Source of the DNA: JABDMH01 sp965222645 | Lineage (GTDB): Bacteria > Bacteroidota > Bacteroidia > Chitinophagales > Saprospiraceae | DNA: 64,000 nucleotides | Direction: 5' to 3' | NCBI GenBank assembly: GCA_965222645.1 | Contig: OZ244968.1 | Coordinates: 1,612,001 to 1,676,000 of the forward strand | In this document: one piece after another, positions 17,256-25,578 of the stretch | How the letters are laid out: every line of letters begins with the position of its first letter | How positions within the stretch are numbered: the first letter of the stretch is position 1 | Notes under the pieces: model-generated | The model's database searches: none | Seen by the model: only the letters and a program-made list of their open reading frames with translations | Told to the model about the DNA's origin: nothing | Program-made: the position numbers and the translations under genes

Positions 17256-18713
17256 ATGATCACCCAGCTCGAAACACGAAACGACCCAAGAAAAAAGAAA
17301 AAGTCCAAGAGGCAATACCAGCTCAAGGAAGGTAAGAAATCTTATTTCGAACAGAATTATTTCTTGCGAATTTTCCTCGATTGGTTTTTATTAAATATTG
17401 TCTGCATAGGATTTTTCGTCACGCGATTTGGCACCGAAAATCTCACCGGTTATTCGCTGAATCAGTTCTTAATTCTCTTCACCATTCTCAACCTTGGATG
17501 GTTTGTAGCCATCCTGTTGTTTAATGGTTACTGGAATCATCAGAACGAAAGCACAGGTGCGAAAATGATTGCCCTCCTTTACAAGGTTTCGCTTTGCTTC
17601 GGTCTTTTATCGATGATTTACTATTATTCTTTTTACCCAATATTCGAGGTCCATTTCCTCATACCGAGTCTCTTGACATTTTCTGCACTGGGCATTGTAA
17701 TTAGGGCCATTGTCTGGCCGACAATTTCGGAAAAGCAGGTATCTCCATTGCAATATGCCGTAATAGGTGGGGGCCAGGATCATGTAAATCGCCTTGGTAC
17801 TGTCGTCGAGAGTGCCTACGGTGATCGTCAAGAGTGTATTGGACGCTTTGGCAACGGAGAAGTCACAACTTTAAATAGCCTGGGTACATACGATCAAATA
17901 AATGATTTTCTCCATCGTCAGCCTATCGATAAATTGTATTATCTCGACAGTACACTAAGTCAGAATGAGGTTAGTGAAATCGTCGATAGTTGCCGGAAAC
18001 ATCTGATTGAGTTTCAAATCGTTCCCAAAGAAATTAGTCTTTTCAAGGAGGGCAGCGAAGTGGAATACCTCGGAGAGCTTCCCATCATTTCTCGAAAGAA
18101 GGAGGCCCTTCACAACACACCAAACAAGATCAAAAAGAGAATCTTTGATGTCATCTTTTCTTTTGCCGTGATCATTCTGGTCTTTCCCTGGCTGTTTCCG
18201 ATCGTGGCTATCTTAATCAAGTTGGAATCTCCGGGTCCTGTATTTTTCAGGCAAAAACGAACCGGTTATTGGAACAAGCCGTTTGAAATGTTGAAGTTCC
18301 GAACCATGGTTTCCAATGCGGAAGCGGATACTCAGCAAGCTTTGTTTAATGACCGGCGTGTCACCAAAATCGGTCGTTTTCTTCGGATGATGAGTTTAGA
18401 TGAAATGCCTCAATTTCTAAATGTATTGAAAGGGGACATGTCTGTAGTGGGCCCAAGACCACATATGCTGAAACATACAGAGGACTATCGGCGAATAATA
18501 GACGGCTATATGCTGAGACACGAAGTGAAGCCAGGGATTACAGGTTGGGCACAGGTGAATGGGTGGAGAGGTCCTACGAAATCAAACTATCGGATGTTGA
18601 AAAGGGTTGAGCATGATGTTTACTATATAGAAAACTGGAGTTTTTGGTTTGACATGCAATGTATCTTTCTCACGGTATTCAATGTATTTAGAGGTGAAAG
18701 AAATGCAATCTGA
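17256..18713 (+). CDS. Initiating sugar-1-phosphate transferase (WcaJ-like)
   Basis: A 485-residue polyprenyl-phosphate hexose-1-phosphate transferase. Several N-terminal membrane segments (about 35-160) are followed by a nucleotide-binding-like middle region, and the catalytic bacterial sugar transferase domain begins near residue 292. That domain starts with a re-entrant helix (KRIFDVIFSFAVI), then LESPGPVFFRQKRTG, KFRTM, SLDEMPQFLNVLKGDMSVVG, RPHM and PGITGWAQVNG. It should load the first sugar, probably glucose- or galactose-1-phosphate, onto undecaprenyl phosphate and so start each repeat unit. It begins 57 bp after the co-polymerase. Confidence 0.94.
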   Translation: MITQLETRNDPRKKKKSKRQYQLKEGKKSYFEQNYFLRIFLDWFLLNIVCIGFFVTRFGTENLTGYSLNQFLILFTILNLGWFVAILLFNGYWNHQNESTGAKMIALLYKVSLCFGLLSMIYYYSFYPIFEVHFLIPSLLTFSALGIVIRAIVWPTISEKQVSPLQYAVIGGGQDHVNRLGTVVESAYGDRQECIGRFGNGEVTTLNSLGTYDQINDFLHRQPIDKLYYLDSTLSQNEVSEIVDSCRKHLIEFQIVPKEISLFKEGSEVEYLGELPIISRKKEALHNTPNKIKKRIFDVIFSFAVIILVFPWLFPIVAILIKLESPGPVFFRQKRTGYWNKPFEMLKFRTMVSNAEADTQQALFNDRRVTKIGRFLRMMSLDEMPQFLNVLKGDMSVVGPRPHMLKHTEDYRRIIDGYMLRHEVKPGITGWAQVNGWRGPTKSNYRMLKRVEHDVYYIENWSFWFDMQCIFLTVFNVFRGERNAI

Positions 18714-18777
18714 CAGTCTGTCTCTGGTACGCTAGCTTTCCTCCCTAAAAGGCAACACTCACTCAAAACTCGTTCTA

Positions 18778-20214
18778 ATGCTTTTTAACTCCGTTGAATT
18801 CACTTTCTTCCTACCTGTTGTTTTTATTCTTTACTGGTTTGCTGTATACCGTTCTATCAGGTTGCAGAATCTTCTGCTTCTGGTGGCCAGTTACTTCTTT
18901 TACGCATGGTGGGATTGGCGATTCTTATCGCTAATTTTTATCAGCTCCCTTCTCGACTTCCTTGTCGGCCTGTGGTTAGATAAAGCTGAGGATAAATGGA
19001 AAAGAAAATTGCTCCTGTGTGCCAGCATAGGGGTCAATATTGGCTTCCTCGGCTTTTTTAAATACTACAATTTCTTCCTTGAGAATTTCGTGAGTGCATT
19101 TACATTGTTCGGAAGTCCTATCAAGGCCTCTACGCTACACATTGTTTTACCAGTTGGAATTAGTTTTTACACTTTTCAAACCTTAAGTTATACGATAGAT
19201 ATCTACAGGAAAAAAGCAAAACCGACAAACAACCTAGTTGCCTTCTTCAGCTATGTCAGTTTTTTTCCGCAATTGGTTGCGGGTCCTATCGAGCGTTCCA
19301 CCAATCTCCTGCCACAATTCTTAAGAAAGAGGTCTTTTGAGCAAGGGAGGGCAGTTGATGGCCTACGGCAAATGCTGTGGGGATTATTTAAAAAAATCGT
19401 AATAGCCGATAATTGTGCCATTTTTGCCGATGAGATTTTTGCCAACTCAGACAGCTTGTCCGGCAGTACATTATGGCTAGGAGTCTTTTTCTTTGCGATG
19501 CAAATCTATGGGGACTTCTCCGGATATTCTGATATAGCCATCGGAACAGCCAGGTTATTTGGTTTTGATCTCAAGAGAAATTTTGCCTTTCCGTATTTCT
19601 CCAGGGATATCGCAGAATTTTGGAGGAGATGGCACATTTCATTGTCCACCTGGTTTAGGGACTATGTGTATATCCCACTGGGAGGGAGCAGGGGATCCAG
19701 ATGGAACAACGTCCGGAATGTTTTCATAATATTCTTAGTCAGCGGCTTTTGGCACGGAGCAAACTGGACCTTTCTTATGTGGGGATTTGTCAATGCACTA
19801 CTTTTTCTGCCGTTGATTCTATCGCAATCTAATAGAAAGAATCTCGATACAGTGGCTCAATCGAGATTATTGCCATCAATAAAAGAAGTACTCCAGATCG
19901 GCTTGACATTCACACTCACTACACTGGCATGGATCTTTTTCAGAGCAGAATCACTGGATCATGCATTCAATTACCTCGGAGGTATTCTTGATCCTTCACT
20001 GTTTTCGCTGCCAGAAATCTTTCCTGAAAAAACACTCCTCTTTGTTACACTATTTCTACTTGTGGAATGGATTCAACGCGAAAAAGAGCACGCCCTACAA
20101 TTGGAAAACCTAAAAATAGCCCGAGTCTCTAGATGGAGCATTTATTATGTGATTTTGTTCTCGATCTACTTTTTTGGTGGGGCCCAACAACAATTCATAT
20201 ACTTCCAATTCTAA
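18778..20214 (+). CDS. MBOAT O-acyltransferase (AlgI-like)
   Basis: A 478-residue polytopic membrane protein of the MBOAT family, close to AlgI/PatA-type enzymes. It has the typical LVAGPIERSTNLLPQ, DFSGYSDIAIG, RDIAEFWRRWHISLSTWFRD, YIPLGGSRG and the catalytic His in SGFWHGANW. It should move an acyl group, usually acetyl, across the inner membrane for transfer to the polysaccharide. The next gene, 9 bp downstream, encodes an SGNH-like periplasmic protein, the usual second half of such systems. Confidence 0.95.
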   Translation: MLFNSVEFTFFLPVVFILYWFAVYRSIRLQNLLLLVASYFFYAWWDWRFLSLIFISSLLDFLVGLWLDKAEDKWKRKLLLCASIGVNIGFLGFFKYYNFFLENFVSAFTLFGSPIKASTLHIVLPVGISFYTFQTLSYTIDIYRKKAKPTNNLVAFFSYVSFFPQLVAGPIERSTNLLPQFLRKRSFEQGRAVDGLRQMLWGLFKKIVIADNCAIFADEIFANSDSLSGSTLWLGVFFFAMQIYGDFSGYSDIAIGTARLFGFDLKRNFAFPYFSRDIAEFWRRWHISLSTWFRDYVYIPLGGSRGSRWNNVRNVFIIFLVSGFWHGANWTFLMWGFVNALLFLPLILSQSNRKNLDTVAQSRLLPSIKEVLQIGLTFTLTTLAWIFFRAESLDHAFNYLGGILDPSLFSLPEIFPEKTLLFVTLFLLVEWIQREKEHALQLENLKIARVSRWSIYYVILFSIYFFGGAQQQFIYFQF

Positions 20215-20223
20215 ATACTCCAG

Positions 20224-21183
20224 ATGAAAAATTTTATTCTTAATACCATCCTTTTTCTATCGATTCCCTGTGCGATTGGACTGTTTTTTTTCGTCGCTTA
20301 TCGCGCATACCTACCTGCTCCGAAAATTTCGAATAGTTACTCCTTGAATGAAAAAGTCAAGTTCTTACCTCAAGGACAGAACAAGGATATCCTGGCGATT
20401 GGATCATCGATGAGCCTAAACAATATTAGCTCAGAGGAATTGTCTAAAAATTTCCAGACTGAACACTACATAAATACAGGTGCATGGGGACTTACTATAC
20501 AGAACATGGAGGAACTTGTAGAAATTTTCAATGAGTTATACAATCCCAAAATTGTCGTTTGTGCTTCAAACATTATGGACTTTGCCGAAGCAGAAATTGT
20601 TTATGATATCAATGAACTTAGAAAACACTTGGGAAGGCAAAGAAAGGCTTCCATTATTAACCTTTTGTTTGACAGATATTACTACCAACATGCACTGGAA
20701 AATTATACAAACTTTAATCGCACTGATATAGTATCCTCTTTGCAATTTGATCCATACGGAGGGGTGCCGCTCAAGGATCAAGATTTTCAAGTGTCAGAAT
20801 CTCGTTGGAATTCATCACTACCCTTTGAAGAGGTGAGTCCCGAAAGCTATATCCATCTAGAGAATATCTCAAAAAATCTGAGACATAGAGATCAGACCTT
20901 CATCTTTGTGCAGACTCCAGTCAGGAAAATTATGCATACAGATGACTATAAAGCAAACATGTGCAAGCATACGGAAAGAATAGCATTGATCTTAAAAAAG
21001 TATGATCATGTATTTCTTGACTTGTCAAACATGGAATTACCAGATGAATATTTTGCCGATCTGGCACACCTGAAAAATAAAGGCTCAAAAAAAATGACAA
21101 AATTAATATACACTGCATTTCATAACGACCAACAGTTACTTCAGAATTTCTCTATAAGAACCAAATTGACGAGCAAAAACTAG
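20224..21183 (+). CDS. SGNH-hydrolase-like protein, partner of MBOAT
   Basis: A 319-residue protein with one N-terminal membrane helix (about 5-28) and a periplasmic domain. SGNH-like blocks are visible: the nucleophile region LAIGSSMSLNN (Ser about 62), a mid-block SNIMDF that could supply Asn, and a C-terminal FADLAHLKNKG that supplies the Asp and His. These resemble the AlgJ/AlgX/PatB group, which finishes O-acetyl transfer to the exported glycan. The gene is 9 bp after the MBOAT gene. Overall similarity to named families is low, so this rests on motif order and context. Confidence 0.72.
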   Translation: MKNFILNTILFLSIPCAIGLFFFVAYRAYLPAPKISNSYSLNEKVKFLPQGQNKDILAIGSSMSLNNISSEELSKNFQTEHYINTGAWGLTIQNMEELVEIFNELYNPKIVVCASNIMDFAEAEIVYDINELRKHLGRQRKASIINLLFDRYYYQHALENYTNFNRTDIVSSLQFDPYGGVPLKDQDFQVSESRWNSSLPFEEVSPESYIHLENISKNLRHRDQTFIFVQTPVRKIMHTDDYKANMCKHTERIALILKKYDHVFLDLSNMELPDEYFADLAHLKNKGSKKMTKLIYTAFHNDQQLLQNFSIRTKLTSKN

Positions 21184-21206
21184 TTTTTAGTGACAACCTG
21201 GAGAAA

Positions 21207-21227
21207 ATAATTACTTGAAATAATTAT
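21207..21227. repeat. Short inverted repeat before a glycosyltransferase start
   Basis: ATAATTA and TAATTAT form 7-bp arms with a 7-bp spacer, ending one base before the ATG at 21229. In RNA this could pair weakly near the ribosome site. It is AT-only and may be chance. Confidence 0.25.
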
Positions 21228-21228
21228 C

Positions 21229-22383
21229 ATGGCAAGAATTGCACAAATATTCTCTCATGTCGACTTAGAAAAGTCGCAAAAATATGTGAGCAGTGGTGGT
21301 AGACTATTTCCCAAACATCATTTTTGGGGATTTGACCACATTAGTAACTCAGGACACGACGCTCATTTTGTAAAATTTGACAAAAAGGATTACCTAACGA
21401 GGCTTGGAGCCAGATTCCAAGTAGGCAACCTTCGTCAGCAGCTCAACTGCCTGAAAGAATCTAAGGACTTTGATCTTATCTATGATCCCTTTTTGAAATT
21501 TTCCTTTGTGCTGGCGCTGCTGAAGGTCTTGAAATTATATAATAAACCGATCTTGGCCATTGCGCATCAGTCATATAGACCCTTCAAAAAGAATCCATTG
21601 AAAAGACTGAAGCAAAAGATGGTGAAGTACATTTACTATCACGGAATCGATTACCTCCTATTTAGTAATGAAAATCTCTACAAAGAGAACCCGGAACATA
21701 AACACATGGAGAATGTGAGTTACATTAGTTCATGGGGCCCTGAAGTTGATTTCTTTGCATCATTTGCCGAAAATCAAAAAGAATTGCCACAACAAAAGTA
21801 CGTATATGCTACCGGAGGATCTGGCAGAGACTTTAGAATATTGGTAAATGCCATTGAAGAATTGGATTTTCCGTTAAAAATCACAACTCGTAAGCCAGCT
21901 GCCCCCTGGATGACTTCTCTGGGTGGAAAAATTGAGATCAACAGTACTATCACACCCGGGCTGGAGTCTACAGGAATCATACGTAAGGATTATTACGATG
22001 CCCTGTGTGTTGCCATACCCCTGACCAGACATAAGCAACCTCACATTCATAACAATGGAAGTACTGTCCTATTTGAAGCACTTGCCATGGGAAAACCCGT
22101 TGTAATGACCCAAAATGAGGCATTTCCTTTTGATATGGAAAAAGAAAAAGTAGGCTTTGCCATTGACTACAATGATGTTAATGGTTGGATAGAAGCCTTA
22201 AGATACTTTATTGAGAATCCGGGTATTGCGCAAGAAATGGGAGCTAGGGGGAAATACCTTTGTGAGAAAAAATATAATTATTCTAACTTCGGACAAGAAC
22301 TACGGCAACATTTTAATTATGCAACGAACTCAGTGCCAAAACGATTTAAGAGTAAAATGGTCCCGGTTCATCACCTAAATTGA
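21229..22383 (+). CDS. GT-B glycosyltransferase
   Basis: A 384-residue cytoplasmic glycosyltransferase with a GT1/GT4-like fold. The C-terminal half has the donor-site pattern GSTVLFEALAMGKPVVMTQNE, with the Glu that usually contacts the donor diphosphate-sugar, and KVGFAIDYNDVNGWIEAL. The N-terminal acceptor half is less conserved. Donor and acceptor cannot be read from sequence. It is the last gene before the structured repeat at 22.4-22.8 kb, so a transcription break may follow it. Confidence 0.82.
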   Translation: MARIAQIFSHVDLEKSQKYVSSGGRLFPKHHFWGFDHISNSGHDAHFVKFDKKDYLTRLGARFQVGNLRQQLNCLKESKDFDLIYDPFLKFSFVLALLKVLKLYNKPILAIAHQSYRPFKKNPLKRLKQKMVKYIYYHGIDYLLFSNENLYKENPEHKHMENVSYISSWGPEVDFFASFAENQKELPQQKYVYATGGSGRDFRILVNAIEELDFPLKITTRKPAAPWMTSLGGKIEINSTITPGLESTGIIRKDYYDALCVAIPLTRHKQPHIHNNGSTVLFEALAMGKPVVMTQNEAFPFDMEKEKVGFAIDYNDVNGWIEALRYFIENPGIAQEMGARGKYLCEKKYNYSNFGQELRQHFNYATNSVPKRFKSKMVPVHHLN

Positions 22384-22421
22384 TCGTTTAGCACAAGAAG
22401 AAATTCATTTGAGACTTGTAT

Positions 22422-22618
22422 CTAGTAGACGAACCCACTGAATCTTATGACAAATTTTCAATTATTTTTGCACCTCCCGAAAGCTTTCGGGATCGTTGCA
22501 AAACCCTGCCGGTAGGCAGGCTCCCCAGAGCTCCGGCTCTGTCTACGTTTCGCGTCTCATCTGGCAACAAAAATATACTTGAAACTTTGTGACAACATTA
22601 AATGGGTTCATCTACTAG
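22422..22618. repeat. MITE-like element: imperfect terminal inverted repeats around three hairpins
   Basis: Arms at 22422-22470 and 22563-22618 are imperfect reverse complements. The outer CTAGTAGA-y-GAACCCA segment matches 15 of 16 positions; the inner part, near GACAAATTTTCAA, is roughly 70 percent identical. Between them lie three GC-rich hairpins: CCCGAAAGCTTTCGGG (22476-22491, perfect), CCTGCC-ggta-GGCAGG (22505-22520) and CAGAGC-tccg-GCTCTG (22526-22541). No coding frame is credible and no clear target-site duplication is visible. The roughly 197-bp unit resembles a non-autonomous mobile element or a large folded RNA inserted inside the EPS locus. It could also stop transcription. Confidence 0.7.
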
Positions 22619-22711
22619 CACATCATGTACAAAATGTCTAATACTATTGACAGTTTCTTATCTGGTAGCTCATCAGTCCCTTCGCCATCCGGCTTCGGCC
22701 AACAAAGCATC

Positions 22712-22781
22712 ATCGAAAGCCCCTGCCTGTGATACCGCAGGTAAGCAGGCTTACGTAGCTGTAGCTAGGCGCGGTTTCGAT
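22712..22781. repeat. Second hairpin element beside the MITE-like repeat
   Basis: ATCGAAA (22712-22718) pairs with TTTCGAT (22775-22781), and inside this CCTGC (22722-22726) can pair with GCAGG (22745-22749) or GCAGG (22737-22741). The CCTGC/GCAGG words echo the central hairpin of the preceding element. With 22422-22618 it makes up most of the 590-bp gap between the glycosyltransferase and flippase genes; nothing clear was seen in 22800-22970. Confidence 0.5.
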
Positions 22782-22973
22782 TTTTAGATCTGGCACAAAA
22801 TTAGCCCAATTTATTCTACCCATTCATCTGTTATATTCAACTAAACCTAGATCTGAAACTCTGGTTGCACTAATCTTTTCTGACAGTTCCCTTTTCAAAA
22901 ACCCCAACAATAATCAGATCGTCATGAAGTCTGCAAATTTGCCAGACAACAATGCACTTACAAAAGAATTAAC

Positions 22974-24335
22974 TTGAAAATTCTAGAAAAGACCATTCCA
23001 TTTAGAATCCTGAACCGTGGTTCTTCGCGAACAGTGAAAACCACAAAAAATATTGTCGCCTCCTTTGTGATAAGGGGTGGAAATATTTTTATTAGTCTTA
23101 TGTTGGTACCTCTCACGATCAATTACATAAGCGCAGAAACTTATGGAATTTGGTTGACACTAACTTCGATAGTCACCTGGTTTAGTTTCTTCGATATTGG
23201 TTTTGGCCACGGGCTCAGAAATAAATTGGCTGAAGCTATTGCCAATGGAGAAAAAGAAAAGGGTCGTATATATGTAAGTACGACGTACGCTGTTTTATCT
23301 ATCATAATAGGTATTGCATTAGGGCTCTTTTTCGTGATAAATCCGTATCTCAATTGGTCAAAAATACTGAACGCACCTGCAACCATCGGCCATGAACTCT
23401 CGCTCCTAGCCCTCATTGTTTTTTCATTTTTCTGCTTGCAGTTTGTATTCAAGTTGCTCAATATTGTAATGACTGCAAATCAAGAACCAGCCAGAGCTTC
23501 ACTACATAATTTCCTAGGTAATGTATTGTCTTTAGTTCTCATTTATGCCCTTACCAAATTCACCTCTTCAAACCTCATTTTCCTTGGATTGGCACTTAGT
23601 GCAGCACCTGTAATTATTCTACTTATCGCGGGCTTTATCCTTTACCACAAACGATACAGAGAATACGCACCTTCGTTAAACCACATCGACTTTAGTTATG
23701 CCAAGGAGCTAATGGGTCTCGGAGGTAAGTTTTTCATTATCAACATTTCAGTATTGGTCATGCTCAATACAGACCATATTATCATTCTGCAATTACTTGG
23801 TTCAACGGAAGTCACTGTCTTCAACGTTACTCACAGAATATTTGCTGTAGTGACTATGGTGTATGGAATAATTGCAACTCCACTTTGGAGTGCCTATACC
23901 GATGCCTACACAAAAAGTGATTTTGAATGGATAAAGAAGACTGTGAAAGTATGCTTAAAAATATGGTATGGGTTGATTGGCGTCACTGTGTTGATATTGC
24001 TTGCATCTCCTATGATCTTCGATATTTGGTTAGGAGATACTGTTGACGTACCATTTGTATTGTCCATCGCGATGAGTACATATGTGATCAGCTATGTTTA
24101 CCAAACGATCTATTCCTTCTTGTTAAATGGTGTAGGTAAAATCAAGTTGCAATTATATATTTCAGTATTTGCTGCCATTATACACATCCCTCTTGCATTA
24201 TTTCTATGTGACAAATTCGGTCTTGTAGGACTCACACTGTTAAGTACATACAATTTCTTATTGACCGGGATCATTTTTTCTATCCAGTCGAATAAAATAT
24301 TAAATCGCACAGCTAGTCATATCTGGAATAAGTAG
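22974..24335 (+). CDS. Polysaccharide flippase (Wzx/MATE-like)
   Basis: A 453-residue membrane protein with about 12-14 hydrophobic helices in the order seen in Wzx/PST exporters. N-terminal features include VTKNIVASFVIRGGNIFISLMLVPLTINYISAETYGIWLTL in overall pattern (residues about 20-64), and a mid-protein NTDHIIILQLLG. It should flip the lipid-linked repeat unit to the periplasmic face. The start is a TTG at 22974; upstream ATG codons are out of frame. It is the first gene after the repeat-rich gap and the polymerase follows directly. Confidence 0.88.
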   Translation: MKILEKTIPFRILNRGSSRTVKTTKNIVASFVIRGGNIFISLMLVPLTINYISAETYGIWLTLTSIVTWFSFFDIGFGHGLRNKLAEAIANGEKEKGRIYVSTTYAVLSIIIGIALGLFFVINPYLNWSKILNAPATIGHELSLLALIVFSFFCLQFVFKLLNIVMTANQEPARASLHNFLGNVLSLVLIYALTKFTSSNLIFLGLALSAAPVIILLIAGFILYHKRYREYAPSLNHIDFSYAKELMGLGGKFFIINISVLVMLNTDHIIILQLLGSTEVTVFNVTHRIFAVVTMVYGIIATPLWSAYTDAYTKSDFEWIKKTVKVCLKIWYGLIGVTVLILLASPMIFDIWLGDTVDVPFVLSIAMSTYVISYVYQTIYSFLLNGVGKIKLQLYISVFAAIIHIPLALFLCDKFGLVGLTLLSTYNFLLTGIIFSIQSNKILNRTASHIWNK

Positions 24336-24387
24336 CATAAAAACGCCTCCCAAAGGGAATATCATTGGGAAAAGTGACCTCTTCTGG

Positions 24388-25578
24388 TTGGGGTTTATTC
24401 TCTATACAGCAGGCTTTACAATAAGTCAGTCGTGGAGTGTAAACTTTGCCGTGTGCCAAGGTGTGCAAGTGGTCGGTGTAATTTTGATTCTATTTTCTGC
24501 ATTGAGTCTCATTGAGAAAAAAGTGGGAAGCAAATATCTCAGTGTCTTGGTCGTATTGTATGCTCTATGGTCATTGGGTATAATTACCAGGGGTTTAAGT
24601 TTCAATTACAATACGCTAAAACTATTGCTCTTTGATGCAGGTGGAAGCGGTGTTTTCCTTTACCTCTCTCCAATTGTCATACTATTTCCCAAATCACTCA
24701 AATTCTACGGTCGACTTTTCAAAGTTATTGTGATTTCTTGCCTAATTTTCATAGCCTCAAATATCATATTCAGGGATATTGTTTTTACTGAATACATTCT
24801 TGATGTTAATAAGAAATACGCATTTGAGCACTTTGCAAAATTTCTAAGTATACCGGCGGGATTTATTCTCATTACATTCCCATACCATAAAAAAAAGACT
24901 AAGATACTGATGCTAGTTGTGGCTTTGGCCACCATTGCAATAGCCATTTTGAGAGCGAGACGAGCAATTATTTTCATCACATTAATGTCATTAGTATTCG
25001 CCTATTTTCTCTATTTGTATTACAGCAAAAGCAGTGTTTTTGTAATTCTCTTCTCTATACTAGTGGTAGTCTCAGCCGTGATCTTCAGAGTAGATAAAGT
25101 AGTGACGAACTCTTCATTCTTTTCGCATTTGTCTCAGCGTGCACTATCAGATACCAGAACGGGAGTGGAGGTGTGTCTTCAGGAAGATCTTACAACTTGG
25201 GAATGGATCATAGGCAAGGGACTCGATGGCGAGTACTACTGTCCTGGAATCGATGTGAGAAACACCAATGGATATCGAAAGATCGTTGAAACCGAGTACC
25301 TCAATATGATCCTCAAGGGGGGTATTATCAATCTATTGTTGATCTTACTGATTACTATACCCGCTGTCATAAAAGGGCTCTTTTACTCAAGAAATATCTT
25401 GGCAAAGGGATCGGCACTATGGATTCTACTCTGGCTGATCAGCCTGTATCCGGCAAATGTTCAGGCATTTTCACTCAATTACTTATTGGTTTGGATCTCG
25501 GTAGGCATATGCTATACTAAAAGTATCCGGGATCTGCCAGATATGATATTGATACCGATCTTAAGGACAGGAAATTGA
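24388..25578 (+). CDS. O-antigen polymerase-like protein (Wzy)
   Basis: A 396-residue protein with about ten hydrophobic segments and a large polar loop (about 250-305) before the last helices, the usual shape of Wzy polymerases and O-antigen ligases. Sequence conservation in this family is low, so the call leans on topology and on its place just after the flippase. The annotated TTG start is uncertain. The frame stays open upstream to 24304 with no ATG, and SDLFWLGFILYTAGF suggests the first helix begins a few residues before the TTG, perhaps from an ATT at 24364. Its stop overlaps the next start as TTGA. Confidence 0.75.
   Translation: MGFILYTAGFTISQSWSVNFAVCQGVQVVGVILILFSALSLIEKKVGSKYLSVLVVLYALWSLGIITRGLSFNYNTLKLLLFDAGGSGVFLYLSPIVILFPKSLKFYGRLFKVIVISCLIFIASNIIFRDIVFTEYILDVNKKYAFEHFAKFLSIPAGFILITFPYHKKKTKILMLVVALATIAIAILRARRAIIFITLMSLVFAYFLYLYYSKSSVFVILFSILVVVSAVIFRVDKVVTNSSFFSHLSQRALSDTRTGVEVCLQEDLTTWEWIIGKGLDGEYYCPGIDVRNTNGYRKIVETEYLNMILKGGIINLLLILLITIPAVIKGLFYSRNILAKGSALWILLWLISLYPANVQAFSLNYLLVWISVGICYTKSIRDLPDMILIPILRTGN

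Noticed and set aside
22602..22787. 61-codon frame across the hairpin repeats
   Set aside because: It runs through inverted repeats and has no protein-like features.
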